DNA of 64,000 nt, from the NCBI GenBank assembly GCA_029204225.1, contig CM055113.1, positions 22,329,605 to 22,393,604 on the forward strand, in the 5' to 3' direction. Each line of letters starts with the position of its first letter. The stretch's first letter is position 1. The position numbers and the translations under genes are program-made. Positions 46,893 to 59,365 of the stretch are shown piece by piece. Under the pieces are notes generated by a model. The model made no database searches. It was not told where the DNA came from and saw only the letters and a list, made by a program, of their open reading frames with translations. The stretch comes from Diphasiastrum complanatum. Its lineage: Eukaryota; Streptophyta; Lycopodiopsida; Lycopodiales; Lycopodiaceae.

Positions 46893-47632
46893 GGTGGATC
46901 TAGAAGAAACCCACTGTTTACAGGGGTGACGGAAGTGTGCTATTTGCCATATCTCTAACTTTCTTCTACTGCCGGATCAATTAACACCAGAAACTACCCA
47001 AACATCATGAATGTCTCTGCATTGGAGCCACCCATAGTACCATACCAGAATAGTGAGAGCACAAATTATTTGAAAATTCGTGTACCAACCCAGGAGCAAT
47101 AGCATACACCTAAACTAATTACTGATCACCAACAGGATATGTGCCACAAGCTGAATATAATCGGAGCGATTATAAGGTGAGCAGCAGATACCAATGGTAA
47201 GAAGAAAGAAACATTAGAAGCGAAGCTTGAAGAATGACTTTCCTTTGCCATCCATCATTTTATGCATCACTCTCCTCGCTCCAACAACACTAGCTCTCAC
47301 ACACACTCTCTAGAACGTGCCAAATTTCCAATTTCATAACAGAATCCCACGGTGCCAAATTGCCAATCTGGGTGGGAGTATGATCCATGTGGTGACGGTC
47401 GTTTTTGGAAATGGAAAAGAGGGATGACAGGAGCCAGCGAACACAAGAACCCCCATAAAACAAGAACGACGTGCCATAGCGCATTGGTGTTTTAAGATTT
47501 GTAATATTTGACATGACAATCATTAACAATGCATAAACATCATTTTTGGGCTTGCCTTGCAAAGGCAATACTATGTGGTGAGGTCGGTCAATGGAGTTTG
47601 AAAAAAAAGTCAATGTTAAAGGTTGAACGGTT
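46893..47632. promoter_or_regulatory. 5' flank of the ATL gene
   Basis: No gene recognised. It would hold the promoter and 5' UTR of the ATL gene. No clear TATA box could be assigned. A minus-strand frame at 47661-47290 shows nothing recognisable. Confidence 0.3.
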
Positions 47633-48061
47633 GTGATGGTCTTTACATTTAAGGTTTGCACCTTTGTGCGTGGGAGGCCTCAAATGGTGTGCATGCATGC
47701 GAAAAATCACAATGATATGCAATCATCCAATGAAAAGCATGATTGTCCTTTTAAGTGTTTGCATGAGAGTAATTTCATGGGTTTCATGGGCGGTGAAGGA
47801 AGTAATGTTGGCATCTGCATTCAATTTCAACTCACTCCTTTTCCTGCCTGCATCCTTCGTCAACATAGAGGATTTTTCCCCAAAATGTGGTGCCTCGTGC
47901 ATGCCTCGCCGTCATTCCAAGACTACTGGATCTACGAGAGGTTTGTGGGACTGCAAGACGTTGATGCCAATATCGATGATTATGATGATGGTGATGGCGA
48001 TGAGGATGACCTGGATCTAGGGCTTGAAGCCGTTCAACAGGTGTTGTTAATGCAAATATGA
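47633..48061 (+). CDS. Unidentified open frame with acidic C-terminus
   Basis: 142 codons. The C-terminal part has a run of Asp (NIDDYDDGDGDEDDLDLG) followed by LEAVQQ at a possible splice donor (CAG|GTGTTG, ~48041). A possible next exon begins after ATACAG near 48182 (RENRQIRASELQKM), and another after GCAG near 48515 (TLGRDIEELHVAG). These would give a Glu-rich helical protein, but stops soon follow. No family recognised; a decayed multi-exon gene is possible. Confidence 0.3.
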   Translation: MMVFTFKVCTFVRGRPQMVCMHAKNHNDMQSSNEKHDCPFKCLHESNFMGFMGGEGSNVGICIQFQLTPFPACILRQHRGFFPKMWCLVHASPSFQDYWIYERFVGLQDVDANIDDYDDGDGDEDDLDLGLEAVQQVLLMQI

Positions 48062-49129
48062 TCATTGATAATTTCCAAGATTAGCATGTGTTTTATGCCT
48101 TTGCATGCTTTAGAGTCTAGACGATGTAACAAATCAACGCTATCCTAATGTGGTCATAATGATTTGATTTGTTTCAAATACAGAGAGAAAATAGACAAAT
48201 TCGAGCTAGTGAGCTTCAGAAGATGATGGAATCCTTGCATATTGAACTGAAAAGCTATTCTCTATTCTCGATCCACTGGAGATTTCAATGTTTGGGATTA
48301 CATAAAAAATACTCTATTTAGCTTTGTCATGAGACAGGTTGAATTCCAAGCCACCACATAGGTACTTCTTAGATCATGATCATGCGCAAACCTCTTTTTT
48401 GCTGCTCATAAGATGGAGATATTTGTGTGTGCAAACGAGTGTGACTGCACTATAGTCTACTACCAATATTTTTGAGAAATGTTTCTCATGTTTTGCATCA
48501 ATCTAAAATGTGCAGACGTTGGGAAGAGACATTGAGGAGTTGCATGTGGCAGGCATGGGCTCGCTTTCAAAATGAAAGATATTTGACATCCTACTGACAT
48601 ATCTGTTGCGAGGAGCAACTCTTAAATATTGGAGATATTTTTTTCCACCCTTAAAGCAAGTTATTTGAAACAAGATGGTAGAGAATGAGACAAAGCGTTT
48701 ATGGACTTGCAGATCCAAGATCATGGATGCACCGTTTGAAGATCAGAGGAGACATATGAAACGAAAAGATGTAAGAATATATTCTCCAACTGCATAACTT
48801 TCTGAGCATTCTCTGCAAACCTTTATTACATGTACTGCACCTTGCATATTGATATGATTTCGGAAGTGTTCATGCAGAAATCAAGCTACAGCTTTGCGGA
48901 TCGTTTTCTAGCAAACTATCAGTACTTGAATCATACACACATAAAGCCCTTTCTTCATTAACAAAAAACTCAATTCTATTAAAATTGTAGACTCAATTCT
49001 ATTACATTGTATCCATTTTACGATTGTGTTTTCTTTTGCAGGACATATAGACAACGTCTTCCATATTGGCTGAAGAAATGATCGAATTTTCAGAGATGTG
49101 TCTTGAAGATTACTTTATTGATGGTTTGT
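48062..49129. other. Non-coding or decayed exons
   Basis: Apart from the short exon-like pieces noted for the preceding frame (48182-48290 and 48516-48580), nothing coding is seen. Confidence 0.3.
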
Positions 49130-50480
49130 GATCGTTGAAATTGTGAATATTGAGAAACTGAGAAACTGAGATTCTAAGAAACTGAGATTTTAAGAATTTG
49201 AGATTCTGAGATTTTCATCGTGAATGTTGTGAATAGTGATCGTGAATACTGATCGTGAACATTGTGAACACAAATCGTGGAATATTGAGAAACGTATATT
49301 ATGAGATACGTGAATATTGTGAATACCATTCAAATATAAAAATTTATCACAACAATATATTAAAGACTTTAAAAAAATCCTAAAATTTTAGGATTCATGC
49401 TATTATGACATGGCAAGGCCTTTGTGGTACGATACCACATCGTTCTTGTTTAACTTTACATTGTTGCTTAGTGATTGAAATGTTTTTTTTTTTTAACATT
49501 TTAGATTTCAACATTGACTATTTTGTGATTTGAATAATGTCAATCGTGACTTAAAAACATCATCTATAATTTTATTTGACTATATAAATGAATGATTTTA
49601 GATTTTCAACAATTGTAGTCTTCATTTGATAGTAATTATTATTATCATTATATTTGAGTATGTACCATCTCACAATCTCACAATCTATAGTCACAAAATT
49701 CTACATGATTTTTGGAATAGTAAATTCACAATATTGTAGTTAGTTTTTACAAAAACAATTATAGCTCACTATAAATTTTTTAAATTAATGTTCATGAAAG
49801 TTGTTGTAAATTTTATGATGTAATATTTACTATTTCATGATGCACGTTCACAATTTCAAAAAATTAATATTATAATTTATTGTTTATGATTAAATGAAAT
49901 TAGTCATAAATTTTGTAGTTTTCGACTCACAACTAAATGCACAAGAATGGACACAATTTGTGCAATTAAATATTCACAATGTCACAATCTGTATTAATAA
50001 ATTAAATCATAAATATTCATGAAAATAATCACATATATCATGATTCATTATTCACTAATTTCATAATTTGATATAATCTATAAAATTTATATTCAATATC
50101 AAGAAAAGTCACGATTTATTATTTATGATTTAAATTTTATAATTTGAGTAATTAGAAAAGTCGTTATTCATTATTTACAATTGCACTATAAAAAATGTCA
50201 AGATTCAATATCCATAGTTTCACAATCTACAAAAGTCATGATTGACTACCCACAATTTTGCAATTTTATATTTACAAAGGTAGTTTACAAATATGATTTT
50301 CATGATTGACTACTCACAATTTTCAAACTATTCACAATCAACATATAGATGATTGACAATGAACATCAATAATGAAAGTATTCAAAGTATTATGATCAAA
50401 TAGTTTCATGATCAGTATTCACAGTTTCACGATCAGGATTCACAATTTCACGATCAGTATTCAGAGTATTCATGTTTCAA
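49130..50480. repeat. AT-rich tract bounded by mirrored short repeats
   Basis: The left side (49130-49330) repeats GTGAATATTGAGAAACTGAGA and GATCGTGAATACTGATCGTGAA. The right side (50400-50480) repeats the reverse complements (TTTCACGATCAGTATTCAC). In between are AT-rich variants of ATTCACAAT, with no gene. The overall shape suggests a large foldback or MITE-like element. Confidence 0.5.
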
Positions 50481-50966
50481 TATTCACACCTCAATCCATA
50501 GAATTGCCTTTGCGAGGCAAGACCAACAAGAGAGCAGATTTCAAGAGTTTAGATTTTAGATCACTATTTAGATTTTATAAAGTTGTAAAAACTGCTAAGA
50601 ACAATATCTATCAAACTGAATTATTGACGCAACATGAAATAATATCTAGCAGAGAATCTCAAACCATTAATTCACGTCATGCTCAATCTTCATTGCTTAT
50701 CAACTTTAACATAAAACAATATGACAAATTTCTCACATGCAGGCATGTACTAGAGAGATTAGTGTGTTCGAAAATCAAAAATTTCTCAGAATATTACTAA
50801 AATAGTGTTATAATGTCCTAGAAGACTCAAAGTGACTCTTATAAGCTAAGATCTCCATGCATAAAAAGCTTTGACAAAGCCTTGGATGTGGTACGAAAAG
50901 ATCTGGCACATTCTGAAATGTTCTATTAATTTCACAAATAATTAGGGAAGATTTGCTAGCCTATTC
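50481..50966. other. No recognisable gene
   Basis: A plus-strand frame (50408-50800) is open here but has repeat-derived sequence at its start and no known motif in the rest. Confidence 0.25.
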
Positions 50967-51224
50967 TCAGATCATAACAGTTGCAAGATCTGTTGACAAA
51001 AAATTTCGAAGAAGTGTGAAATAAATAATTGTGCTTAACCAATAAAATAAAATTTCATCCTTAACTAAAAAAGCCACTACAAACAAAAAATTTAAACTCG
51101 TCTTGAAAAGGTATGGTAGATCTGCTCCCCATCTCTCAACAACCTTCTGCTTGAGTACATCTGGGTGCTCCTTCAGCCAGCTTTGAGAAGAATGCCCTCT
51201 TGTCTCGATTGCGTCCCCTCCCAA
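50967..51224 (-). CDS. Unidentified short frame with hydrophobic tail
   Basis: 85 codons from ATG 51224. A charged N-terminal half (SWLKEHPDVLKQKVVERWG) is followed by a hydrophobic stretch (LNFLFVVAFLV and WLSTIIYFTLL), so a membrane segment is possible. No family recognised. Could be a captured exon. Confidence 0.25.
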   Translation of the reverse strand: MGGDAIETRGHSSQSWLKEHPDVLKQKVVERWGADLPYLFKTSLNFLFVVAFLVKDEILFYWLSTIIYFTLLRNFLSTDLATVMI

Positions 51225-52278
51225 AAAACAAAGGATGGACCTAAGTCATGCATCCCCATCCACAACTCTGCATAAGGCAGGCCTTCCTGCACAAGGAACC
51301 CACTCATCAATGCATGCAGCTATGCAACCTTCCTATCAACACCAGTGCGACCCCAATCATAGTGGTGGACTTTGCAACGCAGCCAAAGAAAATCTGCACC
51401 AGTTTTTTTTTTCCAACGAACTATATCCTAGTGTGTGTCTAATGAAGTAAGCCTAAAGCAGATGCAAATCCTAGGTGATTCGGGAATCACAAACAAAACT
51501 GAGGACACAAATTCAGAGGAAAAAAAGATTAAATGGATATGATTTGCAAGACGTGTCTAAAAGACTACCAAAGCCAACCAAAAACGTTAGGAGATCTTTT
51601 GGAAAACGAATTGGGTGCTTCTCTTTCACCATAGACATGCAAAATTAGCCAAGAAGTGAAGGGTAAAAATGAGAGGATCAAGTACGGGCTCTATTGCTGC
51701 CACGACAACAACAATAGTTGGAAGAAGAAGAGATGATGATGGAAAATCCAATGCAGACATAGGATCGCAAAATATATGATGATAATAATAATAATGGTCC
51801 ATTCATGCATCCACAAATTTTTAACCTTTTGCTTTTGCTTTTCTAGTTCATGCAAACAAAAAAACATTGACATCAATTGTATTGAGAGGTGGTATTAATA
51901 GATGATCATGAATCATGAATTTTAGTACAATAGAATCTTTACTATATATGGTTCTACCATATTTGTTTGATTCTCACTAGACAGGTTCTACCATATTTGT
52001 TTGGTTGTCACTAGACACTGGACAAAATGGATTCATAAATTTTCCTGACTAATATGCTATACCACGTTGAAAGTTTTTCTCATGTGAGACAAATTTGTGT
52101 CCTCAATGTTGTGGGTACTAGATAGCTGTTGAGATAGGTTGTGGCTTTGGAGTCTGAGCATTCAGATACTCTTTCATGCTATAAAAGTTAAAACTAAGGC
52201 TTCAACAATGAAACGTCAAACAATTACAACCTTATTATAACAAAAAACTTTGAATTTTTACATAAAATTTGTTTTTCC
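51225..52278. other. No gene seen
   Basis: AT-rich. Contains a (GAT/AAT)-type stretch at 51775-51796 and a direct repeat of TTCTACCATATTTGTTTG (51951 and 51987). No supported coding. Confidence 0.3.
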
Positions 52279-52413
52279 TCGTATGAGTTCTCTCATAAAG
52301 TTGAGCTGAAGGTCCTTGAGAGGTGAAGGAAGAGATCCTTTGAGGTAGTTGTCATTAAGATCTAGGATCTGCAGTGAGAAGCACTGAACAAGCTCCACTG
52401 GGATTAAATAAGG
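52279..52413 (-). pseudogene. Orphan leucine-rich-repeat fragment
   Basis: On the minus strand 45 codons read PYLIPVELVQCFSLQ, then ILDLNDNYLKGSLPSPL, then KDLQLN. This matches the plant-type LRR consensus IPxxLxxLxxLxxLxLxxNxLxGxLP of receptor-like kinases and proteins. The frame is open on both sides only briefly and no neighbouring repeats are seen, so it is an exon fragment or relic. Confidence 0.6.
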
Positions 52414-53607
52414 GGGGGTGTATTAGAGGAGGGATGAAGCCAACCAAGAAGTTTTTGACACTTTTGCACTCAAAGTTCAAAAAAGCACCTTCGATCATGC
52501 TCCAATTTTCTACGATCTAGTTTTTATACGATGCTTCTAAGTTGGAGGTTTTGTTAAGTCTAAAGTGTGCAACCAAAAGACATATCAAAGCACAATCATT
52601 CTCATATGTACGCAAGAGATTTCCATCCTAACAAAAGCTTATTTTATCACTTATCAAGAAAGATCTCATTACATGATCACTTCTTTGAGATTCATAGTAC
52701 ATATAATCTCTTTGCATTCACTCTACTTTACTCACAAAAGGCATACACTAGCAGCCCGAACTCATCATACTTATGAAACGTCTACCATCAATTATTCGCA
52801 TAACTACTGCCTAAACTTAATCCTATCAGCTACCTAACTGTTAATCGTTTATCATGCCACTTGATCTTGAAACTATTCTCAACAACTTTATACCAGAAAA
52901 AGTGTTCACTGAGCTATGAACTCAACAAATTCCCACTAAAAGAGGACGGGCGATTTTTGAGGCACCTTTTGAGTGTTTCTTTGAAAGATAGTTTTTAAAA
53001 TGAGTCGCGTGGGGAGCAGAATGCTCGAGCCTCGAGTCCGGTATTTGGCCTTGGAATAAGCCTACCAAATTTGAACTTGGTTTTGAAACATTTATAGAGA
53101 GGGATATAGAGAGGGTTATAAATCCACTAGAAGGCCTTGGAACATACATCAGAATATTGAATCTAGTTTTAGGGGTATACCGAGACTGGCCTTTGTATAA
53201 GCGTACCAAATTTGAACTTGTTTTTGAGACATTTATAGAGAGGGTTATAAAGAGGGTCCAGGTGGCCAGAGGCATTCTAGGACACTCTACTAACCGAGAG
53301 CAATACTGAGACTGATGAAAAAAGGGCCCCTCGGTATAACCCACGGTATAAAACAGAATGTAAATGGATCTCACTTTTGGAGTTTGCTACCTATCATATT
53401 GAATTCCATTTTATATCAACTTTGGTTGCCATATGCACAAGTGAATAAAGAAATTTATGTATCACAAAAAAATGATGATCACAAATTGTGTACTCACATG
53501 CATTGACTTCTTATTCGATGTCAACTAGTCAATCAATAAAGTGTAATTGCATCTGTGAGCAATATGATTAATATTACAATGAATTGAAATACATCGTATC
53601 GTCTCAC
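52414..53607. repeat. Non-coding stretch with a 64-bp direct repeat
   Basis: 53054-53117 and 53196-53259 are direct repeats (CCAAATTTGAACTTG ... ACATTTATAGAGAGGG), 142 bp apart. The 150-codon minus frame across them (53374-52922) simply translates the repeat. Nothing else recognised. Confidence 0.5.
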
Positions 53608-55275
53608 TCATTCATTTGATGGTTCATCGTTATCATTTGTCGCATCATCCTACGACAAATCTGCCAAACCAAATGAGTCTATCTCTAATTCTACCCAAAT
53701 ATCTCCTATAGCTTCATCATTAATAAGTTGATCTTCAAAAGCTAATGGCAACGGTGATGACGAGTAAGATCATGAAAGTGCGTCGTGTGTCATCGAACCA
53801 TCCGATGATGATGCATCATGCTCAACGTCATCATTAGCTTGTGAGGCTTGCACATGATCATCCTCCAAAATTGTGACATTGAATCCGTCATCACGATCTT
53901 GTTCATGAGGTGCATTACTGGCAGCGCCATGTCCTCCATGACATCTCTATCTTCAAAATTTCTCTATCTTCGAGGAGCACCATCTGGGATCTGAACGATC
54001 GAGGTGAAAGACCACCTACAATCAATCGATGTTACCATAAACGTTGACTCGTAGTTAGTATCCATAGCTATGCTACAGTTTTTTGCGTATTACTATACAC
54101 AATACACATTTTTTGCAATACACTAAAAATCAATTGATTGACAACAAAAGAGCATAGACATCAAAGAAATGTACCTGCTCACATTGTTGTGAAAAAACAA
54201 ACATGTTGCTTTGATCTGTCCAAAGCTTGGTGGAGTCGATGGCAAAATAACCACTCTCATCTTTCTTGACAGTTGCATTGGGACCATTGCAAATAACTTT
54301 GAACCATTTGACATCAAATATGAAAAAGCTGAATTGCCTAGATCCAACTTCGAGGATGTCATTGATTGTCCCACAATAATCAAGTTGAAAAGAGAGTAAA
54401 TTGGTGTCCGTCATGCTTGCTTGACTCTCTTGCATAAAATTTGCCATGACTCCAGAATCGTACATGTTTCTATTTTTGTCAATACGCTCTGTACACAAGT
54501 GTTGTCCATGCATCCACAGTGCATTGTATTTTTTGTACTGAACGAAATGGAACCTAATGTGTTAGGGATACAACAAAATCTACAAAATTTCATGTATTAG
54601 TAAACATGGGAAGGTTGATCATCATAGCTTACATGTAAATTGCACCCCCTTGCATATTCCCGCTCTCTCTCTGTTACTTCCTGGTTGTTTGTCAAGGCTT
54701 CTCTAAGTGCATCCAAGCGTCATGTCCTTGGGTAGAAGGGCGAGGTCAAGTGAGTATGGTTGTCTTCTTTGCCCTCTCCTGAAAGTGGCTTGAGCGGTTT
54801 GTCTATGGGCCTTGGCATCTTCATATAGCGAAATCCACTTTTGCATTTCCTCGCTATTAAGAATGCAAAACTTATTTACCTTCTCCTTGAAGGACTCACT
54901 CATTCTCATGATCACTCCTTTTCCTTGAGGAACCTCCCCAACAACACACTCGTCGTCCTTCTTATCCACAAGATGAGGAAAAGCATCCAATGGCTATGGA
55001 CCGTGCCTGAATTAGAAAAGATAAATCAATGTTAGCGAGGGAACATGGGGATTACCACAATAATAATAGTCTAGGATGGATTAAGAATAGGCAATTGATG
55101 CAAGTAGATGATGTACCTGCAATGGCCACCTCATCTACCAAATGCACATTGAGATGCATTTGAATGGTGAGAATGGATGTGGGAAAGTGCTTCTTGATCA
55201 AACACGCCTCCTCGATGGAGCTTTGTCTTGCCACCTCAATGGATGCCAGCGGTATCTCTTTGGATGAAATGTATC
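53608..55275 (-). pseudogene. CACTA TNP2 C-terminal remnant (DUF4218, DUF4216, acidic tail), copy 3
   Basis: Minus strand. 55275-55052 holds the DUF4218 piece (IQMHLNVHLVDEVAIAG). 54990-54703 matches the end of copy 2 (GKGVIMRMSESFKEKVNKFC and SLYEDAKAH...RRGQRR). 54593-54130 is a DUF4216-like region (DYCGTINDILEVG, FFIFDVKWFKVI, VKKDESGYFAIDSTKLW, MFVFSQQCEQVHFFD). 53960-53608 is an acidic tail with two stops. The catalytic core is absent. It supplies the C-terminal half that copies 1 and 2 lack. No SET frame remains here. Confidence 0.75.
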
Positions 55276-56399
55276 TTTATAAGAAAGAGAAACAACAATG
55301 AAATATGTGTTAGTAAAATCATCATCTTGAATCACCCCAAGAAAAAATGATATGAATCGCAAGCGCATTCACTGTACCTCACCAAACTACTGATTTTGTA
55401 GATTTCACTCCTTAACTCCTTGCATCTCTTTCAAAGAGTAGATATTGATTTTTCCACATTGGCAAGATTGTTAGAGGTGATCTATTTCTAACCAAAGATC
55501 AGGTTATGGATCTAACTTAGGAGATTAAAGTTAAAGAAAATAAATAATAATTACAGTCTGAAATTATCCACAAACTCTAACAAACAATTTATAAAAGGCT
55601 TCCAAATACAACTATCCTTAGAATCTAATTCTAAGATATGAAAATTCATTCAACTAGAATCTCTAGGAGAATTATTAAGATATAGAATGATTAAAACTCA
55701 ACTCTGAGTATCCCAGATACTCTTTTGAGTTAAATGCTCATGTTTCTAGCACCAAATGCAAGAAAATAATATTCATTCATCTTAATAGACTTGTTTGTCT
55801 CCTATAATAGCTGGAGATCCAAGTAAATGAAGACCTGTACTCAAGCATTTGCAGATCATAAACTGTAGTAGAATAGTATTCCACTAGATAAATTAAATTC
55901 CCCACGAGTAAAATATTGATGAATAATGAAGATTGACGATTAGCTTCATGGTTGCTGCTTATGAGATATATATACAAATATCGCTTTGGGATTACATTAT
56001 CAAGTCATTGGACTGGTCGTTGTATGACAGTACACCGTAGATCAGGATAGAGACTAATGCACTTGCTTGAAGTGCCTTGTTAGAGGCCATCGACGAAGTG
56101 TGCCCACCGAAGGCGGTCGAGTGATGGTGTGTGTGTGTGTGTGTGTACTTATCTTGTGAGAATGTCTGTGAGATCCATAGGTTCTCAATAATATTGGAGT
56201 AAAGAGATTCAAAACACTGATCTAAATTCTTACTCAATTAACAGACCAAGACTTAATCGTCACACTTAAGAATCATTACAATTCTTTACAATCCTCTGAC
56301 AACAATTAAGTATCTATTTACGAGCCGTCAACCGTAAATATTTTGATTCGTATGATTCGTCAATCATAATTTCACAACAACACCCGCCCCAATTTGCGA
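55276..56399. other. AT-rich non-coding, (GT)n at 56127-56146
   Basis: No gene. A 20-bp (GT)n tract is present. The right part runs into the GACGTC repeat cluster. Confidence 0.3.
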
Positions 56400-56895
56400 C
56401 GTTTTTTGTGACGTGAATCACGAGCTTAATTTTTTTTAACTTCGTCTCGGACGTCGGAAAAACACGTTGCTATAAGGTCGTCGGAATCCGAAGACTTTAA
56501 AAAACGTCGCATTCCGACAGGCACAATGTGCCGGATTCTTAAACATATTTTTCCGATGACCCGATCTGACATGGACGTCGCAATGCGACGTTTGACGTGG
56601 ACGTCGCACTGTGATGTCCAAAGACGTCGCAAACGCTCTGACGTGGATGTCGCATTGCGACGTCTCGGAATTCAGTCGGATTTCGACATCTGTAAACACA
56701 TAATGATGCCAAAATTTCACCGACGGATGTCTGACGCCCATCCGATGTCCATCCTACGTATGCTTGGACGTCGGAATCTGACGTCCCATAAAGTTGTCAA
56801 AATCCGACGTCTGTTAACCAAATGATCAAAAAAAATGTTCGACGTGTGTCCGACATCTATCCGACGCGTTAGGACGTCGGATTCTGACGTCCCAA
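56400..56895. repeat. GACGTC-rich subterminal-type repeat cluster, left
   Basis: Many copies of GACGTCGGA, CCGACGTC and GACGTCGCA(A/C)TG in both orientations within ~500 bp, against an AT-rich background. The same words recur at 58975-59365. Dense short motifs in both orientations near the ends are typical of CACTA elements, whose TNPA-type protein binds them. Confidence 0.6.
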
Positions 56896-57473
56896 ATTAG
56901 GTTAAAAAAATAAAAAATGCGTAAAAAATAGCTCGCACATTTTTATCGGGCTGTTCTTGGAGTTGAGTTCTTGGAGAAGCGATGTTCGTGAATTGTTTTT
57001 AAAACAATATTTTTGAGTTGCATTCAACATTTGGATCAAACAACAAACTAAGCATGAATACTTTTCATTCTTAAACTACTTTTCATTTTATATTTTATTG
57101 CATTATTTCATGTTCATTATGAATGACAATAGTTTATTGCATTGCTTTGTGCACATCATAAATTTCATTTAGATTTTTAGATATGATATTGATTGTTGTT
57201 TTAAAATCCGACATTGCACATGGTTTTAATTTCTTAGTTGGTTATTACATCAATCCACATCCCTAAATTTGACATTGCACATATAAAAGCAATGGCAATA
57301 TAGCACGATCATTTGCAATAATAATATTTTCATAATATGAATCAATGTATTACAAAATTTGTGCTTTAATGTCGCACGACTCTTTCTAAATCTAACATCA
57401 ACTAAAATTTATAAACCTAATCTACTCGTCGTCATGACATCCAGTCTGCATGAACACAAGCAAACAAACTACA

Positions 57474-58060
57474 TTAATATTTAATGTTTGATCGTATTAA
57501 ATTAAATAAAATTGACGTCATGATACAAACCACATTAGTATGAATACAAAAAATAGTACTTACATTTGGAGGATGACCCTCGCTCTTTAGTTTGTCGACT
57601 AATGCGTCATACGATTCCTTATAGGCATATTCGTATTCCTCCTTAGTTGGCAGACGTCCATAGTCCACCAACTATCCATGCATTCAATTTAAGTTGAAAT
57701 TAATTTAGAGCTACGTTGAAGTAGCTAGTCATAATGCATATTAAAAAATAAAAGCATATGAAATCAAAGATAAACTATAAGAGTAGTGTAAGTTCACTTA
57801 CCATGCTTGCTTGCAATCCCGCCTTTCCGCTCGAGCCCAACCTAGAATTGCCTATCCCATGCATCCTAGCGACCGCAGCATCTTTCTGAATCTTGTATTT
57901 ATTTGGTCATTTTCGTTCATCCGCTTTTACACGGTTCCAATCATTTCTTGAACACCAGGAGGGCTTGGATTTCCTCTCCCTATAAGCTCGTCATGCCACA
58001 TCACGACGATGCCTAATCCATAAGCTCATATGCTTATGAACTTCCTTCTCCTTGAATTCC
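57474..58060 (-). pseudogene. CACTA ORF1/Transposase_24-like exons (tentative)
   Basis: Two exons. 58060-57804 reads EFKEKEVHKHMSLWIRHRR ... RMHGIGNSRLGSSGKAGLQ with donor GTAAGT and two in-frame TGA. After an acceptor (GGATAG, ~57672) the second exon reads VDYGRLPTKEEYEYAYKESY and DALVDKLKSEGHPPN with another GTAAGT donor. The WIRHRR..K arrangement and the EEYEYAYKE helix recall plant Ptta/En-Spm Transposase_24 proteins. It lies between the two GACGTC clusters. Confidence 0.4.
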
Positions 58061-58123
58061 TCTTCTATCAAACACTATTTATTTATCTATCACTCTTAAA
58101 TACTCTAAACTAATGCATAATAC

Positions 58124-58126
<3 letters not shown>

Positions 58127-58167
<41 letters not shown>
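58127..58167. repeat. (AC)n microsatellite
   Basis: 41 bp of pure AC repeat. Confidence 0.97.
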
Positions 58168-58170
<3 letters not shown>

Positions 58171-58268
58171 TATTCATCTACTATTACCCTATATCACACA
58201 CACACTCTCTCTCTTTCTTTATTATCTTAAATTTGAAATGCAAGACACAATACATACACACTTCTTCT

Positions 58269-58392
<124 letters not shown>

Positions 58393-58590
58393 CCCAATTC
58401 TTTCATCTATCATTCTTAGTCCTAAATAAATAAAAATCTAACAATCTATTACTACCATAGATTATGTATTTATCTATAATCTTAAATTCCACATCAATGC
58501 AAAATGTTAAACATTATCTTAAATAGCTCTAACAATCTATTATAAACACTATAAAAAATTAATCTATTATAAACACTGTCACAATCTATT

Positions 58591-58756
<166 letters not shown>

Positions 58757-58974
58757 TCTTTCACACTCTCTATCTCCTCTTAAAGCAAACAAACAAACAA
58801 AAAGAAAAACAACAAAAATCAAGCACCAACCTCAAACAATGATCTTCAAGCACTGATCTTCAAGCACCTTCAAGCAATGATCTTCAAGCCCTCAAGCACT
58901 GATCGCCCTCAATCGCTCCAAAGATGCTCAAATCTACAAAAGACAAAGTGAAAGAGAAGGTGCTGGATCGCGCA

Positions 58975-59365
58975 AATTGGAATATTGAAACAGACGTCGG
59001 AATCCGACAGCCTCCAAACACATTGGAATCCGACGTCTGTGTCCATTCAGAGGGCCGGACAAATGTGCCAGATGTCGTGGACAGGCTTTTTGGCTTGCCG
59101 ACGTGGAAGTCGAAATCCGACGGATTCCGACGTCCACGTCGGATTACACGTATTTTTTTTTTAAATCTGTGACAGGTCATATCCATGTCTGCAAGTCGGA
59201 ATCTGCATGTCAGACTCCGACGTGCCTTTGAAAAATTGGTTGCCACCCATATTTCCTGATCGCCAGACTCTGATTTTCGGATTTTTTACTGGGACGTTGG
59301 ACCTTGACGTGTCGGATTGCGATGGATTATGAAATTTTCGAACATACGTCGGATGCGGACGTCAG
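58975..59365. repeat. GACGTC-rich subterminal-type repeat cluster, right
   Basis: The same motif family as 56400-56895 (GACGTCGGAATCCGAC, ACGTCGGA, TCCGACGTC). The frames crossing it (58924-59172 plus, 59246-58884 minus) are motif-derived. With the left cluster it brackets ~2.96 kb. Confidence 0.6.

Noticed and set aside
47290..47661. Minus-strand frame upstream of the ATL gene
   Set aside because: No motif, no splice support, and it overlaps the likely promoter.
51074..51090. CACTACAAACAAAAAA as a possible CACTA terminus
   Set aside because: No inverted partner at a reasonable distance and it lies inside an open frame; a chance match is likely.
52922..53374. 150-codon minus-strand frame
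   Set aside because: Built on a 64-bp direct repeat with repeated peptide words; no family resemblance.
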